A stretch of DNA of 64,000 nt from Hamiltosporidium tvaerminnensis (lineage: Eukaryota > Microsporidia > Dubosqiidae), in assembly GCA_022605425.2 (NCBI GenBank), contig CM061249.1:372001-436000 (forward strand). Reading direction: 5' to 3'. Both the position numbers and the translations under genes were made by a program. A model generated the notes under the pieces. That model was not told where the DNA came from, did no database searches, and saw only the letters and a list, made by a program, of their open reading frames with translations. Of this stretch, positions 57,301 to 64,000 are shown piece by piece (within the stretch, counting starts at the first letter, position 1; every line of letters starts with the position of its first letter).

Positions 57301-57592
57301 AACTCATCTTAAAGACTAAATACCCATGAATGAAGTACATTCGTTTAGTACTTAAAAGACAGTCGAAACTACCTATCACAAAGGACTTGTCACTAATGCC
57401 AGCTAGAGCATGTTATATATCAAGAGCATAGGAACCAATACCCCTTTAAAGAAGCGAAACGGAAGATGGTGCCAAAATTTTAAACAAAATAAAGCCCTTT
57501 ATTTTACAAGGAACCACTTGAACCGACCAACATAATAGGTTTTACAGGGTTGTAAATTAAATGGTAAAAATATTTTAAATTTATTAATAAAA
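54380..57592 (+). mobile_element. R4-clade non-LTR retrotransposon, copy 2 (inserted in LTN1-like gene, decayed)
   Basis: About 3.2 kb, same family as 31.6-35.3 kb, in full order. ATGGGTAAAAATGTTGAGCA at 54380 aligns with the first codons of copy 1. Then gagcgacgtagaatcgccac (54836 on), caccacggagtacataaacc, the RT part around 55640-56120 (including ttgtttattgatgatcttaa at motif C), the zinc-knuckle part near 56910 and the endonuclease part near 57110 (ccagacatatttattttaga). The end is aaatggtaaaaat as in copy 1. Numerous indels and stops leave no frame over ~93 codons, so it is far more decayed than copy 1. Flanked by TATTTTAATAAA on both sides. Confidence 0.85.
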
Positions 57593-57604
57593 TATTTTAA
57601 TAAA
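57593..57604 (+). repeat. candidate target-site duplication, right copy
   Basis: TATTTTAATAAA; the host reading frame resumes here and continues TAT TTT TAT AAG. Confidence 0.6.
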
Positions 57605-58756
57605 TATTTTTATAAGAATATTAAAAGGTATCCTTTAAGTAGTAATAAGTATAAAGAAATAAAAGGGTTATATTATATAGTAAAGGGGTATATAGAGAAT
57701 AATATTGATGTTAGTGATAATAGGGATGGTGATAGTGTGTTGTAGTGGTTATATGGTATAGGGTAATATAATGTTTAGTTTGGTGATAATAGGGTTAGTG
57801 ATAGTAGTGTTAGTGATAATAGGGTAGGGGATATTGGTGATAGTGTTAGTGATATTGGTGATAGTAGTGTTAGTGATAGTAGGGTTAGTGATAATAGGGT
57901 AGGGGATATTGGTGATAATAGGGTTAGTGATAATAGGGTTAGTGATAATAGGGTAGGGGATATTGGTGATAGTGTTAGTGATATTGGTGATAATAGGGTT
58001 GGTGGTAATAGTGTTAGTGATAATAGGGTAGGGGATATTGGTGATAATAGGGTTAGTGATAATAGGGTTAGTGATAATAGTGTTAGTAATACTCTTATAT
58101 GTATAGCTATAACACTATCTAATATATTAAATATAAAGAGTACTTTTATAGAAGAATATAAGGTAGAGGGTGTTAGTAATAAGAATAAGGAATATAAGGG
58201 TGTTAGTAGTATCATTAGTAAGTTTGAGGGTATTAGTGTAGTAGAGTGTGATAGTATAAAGGGTAGTAGTAATTATAAGGGTGATAATGATAGTATAAGG
58301 GTGTGTATTTGATATAGTGGGATTTGGGTATTGTTGGATTTGAAAGGGTAGTAATTATAAGGGTGATAATGATAGTATAAAGGGTATTAGTAATTATAAG
58401 GGTGATAATGATAGTACTAATGAGCAACAGGGTGATAATACTAGTACTAATGGGCAACAGGGTGTTAGTAATAAGGATAGTAATTATCACCCCTTTAGTA
58501 AGATGACTAATAAACAACACCCTGTTAACAATCTATATAATAAACAACAGGGTGATAATACTAATACTAATGGGCAACAGGGTGTTAGTAATAAGGATAG
58601 TAATTATCACCCCTTTAGTAAGATGACTAGTAAACAACACCCTGTTAACAATACTACTAACAATACCCCTTTATCTTATACCTTAATAATAACAGTATTA
58701 TTTATCTTAATAATACTTTTATAGATAGTCTTGGTAATAACAAGCATTTTATACTT
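57593..58756 (+). CDS. LTN1: Listerin-like protein, segment after the retrotransposon, with frame slips
   Basis: The frame is open from the duplication: YFNKYFYKNIKRYPLSSNKY and on to a stop near 57743. It resumes at ~57779 as a long run of DNRVSD / GDIGDS units, then ordinary sequence (NTLICIAITLSNILNIKSTF), then KGVSS, KGDNDS and QQGVSNKDSNYHPF units with another slip near 58310. A last slip at ~58660-58690 leads to LYLNNNSIIYLNNTFIDSLG, which is in frame with the C-terminal segment. There is no start codon of its own with a CCC signal. Confidence 0.5.
57779..58090 (+). repeat. short tandem repeats coding DNRVSD / GDIGDS
   Basis: Units of gttagtgataatagg, ggggatattggtgata and relatives, 12-24 bp, repeated about 20 times in frame. 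A GTTAGTGATA variant of the larger repeat family without the GGGT head. Confidence 0.85.
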
Positions 58757-61069
58757 ATGAGTTGTAAAAGTAATAACTATAGTGAGTATAAGGGATATAG
58801 TGAGTATAATAAGTATAGTGATAATAGTAAGTACAATCAGTATAAGAGTAATAACAAGTATAAGAGTAATAACAAGTATAAGAGTAATAAGTATGTCAAT
58901 GTGTTTATAAGAATGTATAAGAATAAGAGTCTTAGCAATAAAGATATTAATATTATTAGTAAGAATAAGAGGTTATTAAATTATTACATACAAAGGTATA
59001 TGGGTAGTGATTATAGGGGTGTTAATAAAGGGTATTATAATTATAGGGGTGTTAGTAAGGAGTATGATAATTATAGGGGTGTTAGTAAGGAGTATGATAA
59101 TTATAGGGGTTTTAATAATAGACCTTATGAACAACAGGGTGTTAATAACAGTAGTAGTAAACAACACCCTCTTAATACCACTACTAGTAAACAACACCCT
59201 CTTAGTAACAATACTAATGAACAACACCCTCTTAATACCACTACTAGTAAACAACACCCTCTTAGTAACAGTACTGATAATTATCACCCTGTTATTAACA
59301 GTACTAATAAACAACACCCTCTTAACAATCTATCTAATGTACAACACCCTCTTAACAATAACAATAATACACCCCTTACCTTTACTTCTGATTCTAATGC
59401 TAAAGTATCTCTTATTACTTTTAATAACACCCCTATAAATATAAATTATCTTTCAAATTATACCTTATCATTTATAACATATAAATACCTTTTAAATATA
59501 AATTTAATAAGAAAAGATAAATTAGCATTTCCTAATATAAAATATAAGATACATAATATATATAATAATAGATATAATATATATTATAATAGTATTGTTA
59601 TAGCTAGTAAAGAGTATAGTGATATGGTTATTAATAATTATAATATAATATACTCAGATGGTATGATGGGGGGTGTTAGTGACAGTAGTATGATAGGGGG
59701 TGTTAGTGACAGTAGCATAGGGATAAAGGGTGTTAATAACAGTGTTCCTAATATAAAGGGTGTTAATGACAGTAGTAGTAATATAAAGGGTGTTAATAAC
59801 AGTGGTACTAATATAAAGGGTGTTAATAACAGTACTAGTAATATAAAGGGTGTTAATAATAAGGGTACTAATATAAAGGGTGTTAATATAAGTACTAATA
59901 AACAAAACCCCCTTGATTTCTCAGATGAACATGTATTTGAAATTCTTTTCTTTCCTTTATATGACTGTAATATATTAAACATATTAATATTTATATATGG
60001 TATTGATAGAATACGTAATATAGGAATATTAATGTTATTTAATAAGTATAAATATAAATATAAAGATATTATGAGGTGTGTTAGAAGTGTTTTAGAAGAT
60101 AAAAGAGAGATATTGATGTATTGTTATAATTTTAAGGAGTTTATTGGTAGAGAGGTTAGTGTTAGTATGTTTAGAGAGGGTTATAAGTATGAGGTGTGTA
60201 AATGGTATAAGGATAGTGTGTGGGATGATGAGGGGGTGTGGGATATTGGTAGTGATAGGATGGGTAAGCATGGTTTAGATAAGAGGGTAGGTAATATGGC
60301 ACCTTTAAACAATAGGATCGGTAATATGGGACCTTTAAATAATAGTATAGGTAATAAGACCCATTTAGGTAACAATAGAGGTAATAGCACCCCTTTAGGT
60401 AACAATGCTGTTAATAACACCCCTTTAGGTAACAATACTGTTAATAACACCCCTTTAAACAACAACAGTATTAATAACACCCCTTTAAATAACAACCTTA
60501 TCAATAACACCCCTTTAAAAATTAATTTACTTGATTATGTGTTATTTAGAGAGTCTAAATATTCTTTAGTTGATATAGAATGTAGAGGGGTGTTAGTAAG
60601 AGAAGAAATAATAATAACTTTTAATTATAATAATACCTTGTTAGATAGTACAAATCAAAGGAATAAAATAATTATAGGAAATAAAGGGGGTATAAGTAAT
60701 ACTGTGGTAAATAACAGGGTGTTAGACAGTACAAATCAAAGGAATAAAATAAGTATAGAAAATAAAGGGGTGTTAACTACTAACATGTTAAATAACAGGG
60801 TAGGGGTGTTAAAGATGTGTGAAATATTAAGATGTACTTATAAATATATGTGTGTTATAAATATGTGGAAAGTATTCATTGATAGTAAGTTACAAGGTGT
60901 CAGAGAATGTCTTATATGTTATCTTGTTATGTGTATTGAAGATAATTGTTTTCCTACTTTTTTATGTAAAGTTTGTAAGAATAGTTATCATAGGAGATGT
61001 GTTGATAAGATGGTTAGGAAGAGTGGGAATAAGAGGTGTCCTATATGTAGAGTGGATATGGAAATATAA
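58757..61069 (+). CDS. LTN1: C-terminal part of Listerin-like E3 ubiquitin ligase (RING end)
   Basis: Listerin tags stalled nascent chains on 60S ribosomes for destruction. The last 54 codons carry the variant RING typical of LTN1: C718-x2-C721-x15-C737-x2-C740-x4-H745-x2-C748-x12-C761-x2-C764, with local text ECLICYL, CKVCKNSYHRRC and RCPICR closely following the family's ECAICY, C..CKN.FH..C and CPLCR. Before it, a stretch with REEIIITFNYNN and LKMCEILRCTYKYMCVINMW sits where the RWD domain belongs. Upstream are KSNNKY units, then GVNN, HPLNN, IKGVNNS (~310-380) and NTPLNNN (~520-580) blocks between helical segments. 770 open codons, no break. ATG 58757 is only the first Met in this frame; the frame is open upstream to ~58665, so the true protein is longer. 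Confidence 0.7.
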   Translation: MSCKSNNYSEYKGYSEYNKYSDNSKYNQYKSNNKYKSNNKYKSNKYVNVFIRMYKNKSLSNKDINIISKNKRLLNYYIQRYMGSDYRGVNKGYYNYRGVSKEYDNYRGVSKEYDNYRGFNNRPYEQQGVNNSSSKQHPLNTTTSKQHPLSNNTNEQHPLNTTTSKQHPLSNSTDNYHPVINSTNKQHPLNNLSNVQHPLNNNNNTPLTFTSDSNAKVSLITFNNTPININYLSNYTLSFITYKYLLNINLIRKDKLAFPNIKYKIHNIYNNRYNIYYNSIVIASKEYSDMVINNYNIIYSDGMMGGVSDSSMIGGVSDSSIGIKGVNNSVPNIKGVNDSSSNIKGVNNSGTNIKGVNNSTSNIKGVNNKGTNIKGVNISTNKQNPLDFSDEHVFEILFFPLYDCNILNILIFIYGIDRIRNIGILMLFNKYKYKYKDIMRCVRSVLEDKREILMYCYNFKEFIGREVSVSMFREGYKYEVCKWYKDSVWDDEGVWDIGSDRMGKHGLDKRVGNMAPLNNRIGNMGPLNNSIGNKTHLGNNRGNSTPLGNNAVNNTPLGNNTVNNTPLNNNSINNTPLNNNLINNTPLKINLLDYVLFRESKYSLVDIECRGVLVREEIIITFNYNNTLLDSTNQRNKIIIGNKGGISNTVVNNRVLDSTNQRNKISIENKGVLTTNMLNNRVGVLKMCEILRCTYKYMCVINMWKVFIDSKLQGVRECLICYLVMCIEDNCFPTFLCKVCKNSYHRRCVDKMVRKSGNKRCPICRVDMEI
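58990..60520 (+). repeat. coding GGGTGTTA-type repeats, block 2
   Basis: Includes ataggggtgttagtaaggag (59000-59110), aaacaacaccctcttaatac (59155-59350), atataaagggtgttaataac (59725-59890) and aataacacccctttaaataa (60400-60510). Orientation of the octamer changes from run to run. Confidence 0.9.
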
Positions 61070-61070
61070 T

Positions 61071-61152
61071 AGAGTGGGAGAGGGATAGTAGAATGGGAGA
61101 GGAATAGTAGAATGGGAGAGGAATAGTAGAATGGGAGAGGGATAGTAGAGTG
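61071..61152. repeat. 19-bp tandem repeat, about four copies
   Basis: agaatgggagaggaatagt and near-identical units, directly after the stop codon of the RING segment. Confidence 0.9.
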
Positions 61153-61379
61153 ATTGTGTAATAAGGTGTTAGGTATCTTATAGGTTATAAGTATGATTAT
61201 AAGGTTTTAATATACTGGAAATATAATATTATAATACTTTATATTTTAAGTTCATTAAACCTAAGAGAATTTATTAGTATTTATAATATAATGAATAAAG
61301 CTTAATATCATGATAAATAATTTAATTTATTTAATATTTTTATTTTTTAATTTAGTTAATATTTTTTAATTTAGTTAAT
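61153..61379. other. short AT-rich spacer
   Basis: Ends in a duplicated ttttttaatttagttaatat (61340-61380) directly before repeat A copy 7. Confidence 0.5.
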
Positions 61380-62118
61380 ATGTGGAGAAAGGATAACCAC
61401 ATAAAAAACTTTCTGCTTGGCAATGATTGTGTGAAACTGGTACGAGGATCCTCCTTGTTTGGATTTTTGGTGAGAATAAAACCACACTACATCTTCGGTT
61501 GTTCCATAGAAGTTTTTATGAGCGGAGAGAGCGAAGAAATGGAGAAACTTTTTCTACGAATTTATTTGTAGTTTTTTATGTAACCAGATTGCAGACCGCA
61601 GCTGAACATGTAGGTAATTGCCATGTAAAAGCATGGAAACCTAGCCTTGCTCACTCGGGTTAGAAGACTTAGCGCCTGGGAGATAAAAAACAAAAAACCA
61701 TATAAAGCCAGGAAAGCTAAGTAGCAGGTTATACCTGTTGGTATGACATTGCACTGTCTAGGTGGACCCCATGTAAATCTCTGAAATATATCTTAGCTAG
61801 AAGTTTATTGGGTTCAGAAAGTGTAGAGTAAGTGGGAATGCTGCATAGTCTTAAAGGGGAGCCTAGCGTGGTTAGCTTTCGATCACACTCCATGCAACGG
61901 ACATTTACGAACTCTTGGCAACTGCCTCGCCTATTAATTAGGTTCTACACACCTGGTAGATGAAAGGCTTTGGGACGTAGGTATCGCAGGGTGTACTTAT
62001 GGAGTGTTGGGATAGGGGTTATTTATGCTAAACCTAGAACTGCGTTAATGTCATAAAAACAAATATAACACTTGCCACTATTCTAAAAGATCTGATACTT
62101 CTAAATAAAGTTGAATTT
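61380..62118 (+). repeat. interspersed repeat A, copy 7 (best preserved)
   Basis: Used as reference copy, about 740 bp. Head gtggagaaaggataaccaca, then ctttctgcttggcaatga; contains the small hairpin ccatgtaaaagcatgg and the palindromic caggttatacctg; the tail is aacctagaactgcgttaatg, cacttgccactattc and ctaaataaa. GC is above the surroundings. No conserved reading frame across copies and no inverted ends, so I cannot place it in a known class. Frames at 61380-61571 and 61427-61663 are inside it. Confidence 0.85.
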
Positions 62119-62184
62119 ACTTACATATTTAAATTCTCTTTTACTTTTCAGTGTAAAAGATGAAAAAAACAAAATTTACCATTT

Positions 62185-62338
62185 TATTCTTTTAATATGT
62201 TGTAACTCGGGATTATAGGGGATCGGCGTATAGATCTATGATGGTTTTTTCATCATAAAAATGGCAACAATGATTTTCACACCAATTCTACACACTTATT
62301 GCCAAACGGCTAGTTTTTAAAGTGGTTATTCTCTCTCA
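62185..62338 (-). repeat. interspersed repeat B, copy 4
   Basis: Minus strand: attgagagagaataaccact head, ccgtttggcaataagtgtgt, ggtgtgaaaatcattgttgc, cccctataatcccgagttac. Points toward repeat A copy 7, so the pair has inverted heads. Confidence 0.75.
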
Positions 62339-64000
62339 ATCTTATATTAAATAAGATATATTGGGTTATATAAGACTAGGAATGATGAAGATTTTAGAAA
62401 ATATAATCAGATTCATTGTATGCTAATAGATTGATATTTGTAGAAGAAGTTTAAATTTTTGTTTATGTTATCTTCTTAGGTTGATAAAAGATCTAATGCG
62501 TTAATATACTATGCAATACGGTTATAGGTCTTATTTCTAATGTATTTTATTATGTCTATTTAATAGTCTTTTTTTATACTAAATAAGCTATTGTATTAGA
62601 AGAATATATAAATAGCAGTTCTAAAAAATTGAAATAACTTATCTAGAATAATAAAGAGAAAATGTTCTGTTTTGGTTTTTTTTTCACGAATTACAGCTTT
62701 TCTAACTTTTTGATGTGAGTCATTATTGGATCTAACCTATAACTTATAAATATTTCTTCACACAGAGATCTTTCATTCTGTTATAACATCAAATAATCTG
62801 TATATTTCCATTATGTTTTGTTTAAAGTCTTTATACAATACCATATCGAGGTTTTCTAGATAAATAAATTCAATTTTACTTCTGTAAAGATTGAATGGTA
62901 TTGATTATTATATACATATATGAGCTCATGCTACTCTTCTACATATGTCATAACATGACAGCCATATCTTATACATTTCATATTCCCGCAATTATTAAAT
63001 GAATCAGTGATTTATTTGATATATTTATTTCTTTTAGCAAATGGGTTGTCATTATCTTAGAGAATCGGAAGTTACCCCAGGATTTCGGCTTATAAAGTAT
63101 GTATTTTCTTTAAATCCTCCAAAAACTCCATTTTAAGTTTAAATCTATAATATAATACAATAAATTTATTCTGGTAATGTATGGTATGCTATATTAATGA
63201 AGAATTTTATATGGGGCTTAAAGAGAGCTTATAATTATTCTAATGGTCGATTATGTGATTATAGACATAAAATATATATGCAATAGCAAGCTCCATTATA
63301 AATTTAAGGAATTATCAAGTCATTTAGATAAATCAGATTTCTTTCTCCTATTTTGTAACATTGGATGGTTTTTGATTTTCAGATTTTCACTTCATGTAAA
63401 TTATAAATTATTTTTATAGCTTTAAGTTCCTTTGTTTTCTTCTTTGCTTTGATGACCAAATGGATTTTAAACATACAATTAACATTTATAAGGTTGATTA
63501 CGGGTATTTCCATTGCTGCCGCGAAGTATATGAGATTTTCGAGATAAACTTAGGATATTTTTGCACATTCCTGCAGATTCGTAATTTTATGCTTATATGT
63601 TTTCATCTGTATTTAAAAATTAAATTTGTATTTATTGTTGTCTCAAACAGTACTACATCTGTTTCTTAATCTTAACGCAAATCTTTATGATTGAAGAGTA
63701 CTTTGCCGGATATAAATTAATTCTATATATCCGTCAATAATAACTTTTCTGCTTTCATAGCTTTTCTATTTTATCTTTACAAAGTCTTATCCGTTCTTTT
63801 GGCACATATGAAGTCATTCAAAATTTTTTTATACTGAAATTTTTCGTGGTATATTTTTTAGTTTGATTTTTATCTATTTATACAATAGATATTACAAAAT
63901 TAAAAATATTCTTTAGATTTTTTCTTTATTTACTACCTTATAAATAAAATCTAACGTATTATATTTCGGTTAACGAAAGGAATTTTAGCTTTTTAAATAT
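62339..64000. other. gene-poor region with coding relics
   Basis: Higher GC than true spacer and short clean frames, for example on the minus strand at about 62890-62765 (IPFNLYRSKIEFIYLENLDM and on to a stop). Not identifiable; probably an old mobile element. The plus-strand frame at 63460-63669 is not convincing. Confidence 0.35.

Noticed and set aside
57775-58215. 146-codon minus-strand frame of LTLLSLTLLSP repeats
   Set aside because: Antisense shadow of the GTTAGTGATA repeats; long only because the repeat length is a multiple of three.
50940-61000. CRISPR-like array
   Set aside because: Repeats are short, variable, in a reading frame, with no unique spacers of constant length; the genome is eukaryotic.
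61380-62118. Repeat A as an LTR or a tRNA-type SINE
   Set aside because: No TG...CA ends, no pol III A/B boxes that I could match, no poly(A) or simple-repeat tail common to the copies.

Overview
The window looks like nuclear DNA of a microsporidian with a large, repeat-rich genome; a Hamiltosporidium-like species is my best guess, made without any database search. The evidence is very high A+T, single-exon genes for short divergent fungal-type proteins, and a run of C's (CCC or CCCC) within about 20 bases upstream of the ATG in most of the convincing genes, which is the known microsporidian start signal. Genes are sparse compared with compact microsporidia, and long stretches hold decayed mobile DNA.

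Layout. 1-365: tail of an R4-type retrotransposon. 1.4-3.3 kb: unknown 604-aa gene (-). 3.4-4.4 kb: decayed interspersed repeats A and B. 6.1-7.3 kb: VPS4-like ESCRT ATPase (-). 8.0-10.6 kb: large protein with a signal peptide and a C-terminal HAD phosphatase domain (-). 10.9-11.6 kb: repeat A. 13.5-15.3 kb: complete but dead plant-type (DD39D) mariner with both inverted ends and a TA duplication. 15.6-17.9 kb: secreted leucine-rich protein (-). 18-24 kb: mostly decayed, gene-poor DNA. 24.8-26.0 kb: multi-pass membrane protein (-). 26.8-29.0 kb: small coiled-coil protein and a SOSS-B/hSSB-type single-strand DNA-binding protein (+). 29.7-30.3 kb: Med27-like Mediator subunit (-). 31.0-35.3 kb: R4-clade non-LTR retrotransposon (-) with stops and frameshifts. 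36.5-38.3 kb: C-terminally anchored protein (-). 38-42 kb: repeats A and B. 42.4-44.7 kb: trehalose-6-phosphate phosphatase of the Tps2 type (+). 45.9 kb: small membrane protein. 46.9-49.4 kb: telomerase reverse transcriptase (-). 50.2-61.1 kb: a locus ending in a Listerin (LTN1)-type RING, bloated by short repeats built on GGGTGTTA and split by a second R4 copy. 61.4-64 kb: repeats and relics.

The central observation is the 49.4-61.1 kb region. The core octamer GGGTGTTA (or its complement) has spread through both the spacer and the reading frame of the Listerin-like locus. Inside the frame the units keep a multiple of three bases and appear as GVNN, HPVNN or NTPL peptide blocks. An R4 retrotransposon sits in the same frame, flanked by a candidate 12-bp target duplication (TATTTTAATAAA); skipping the insert plus one duplication leaves an open frame. 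The inserted element is much more decayed than the flanking host codons, which raises the question whether both halves are still used. Single-base slips inside the repeat units add further frame breaks, and these could be assembly errors.

No operons are evident. The recognised genes are housekeeping (ESCRT, Mediator, telomerase, ssDNA binding, ribosome quality control, trehalose metabolism), mixed with lineage-specific secreted or membrane proteins.
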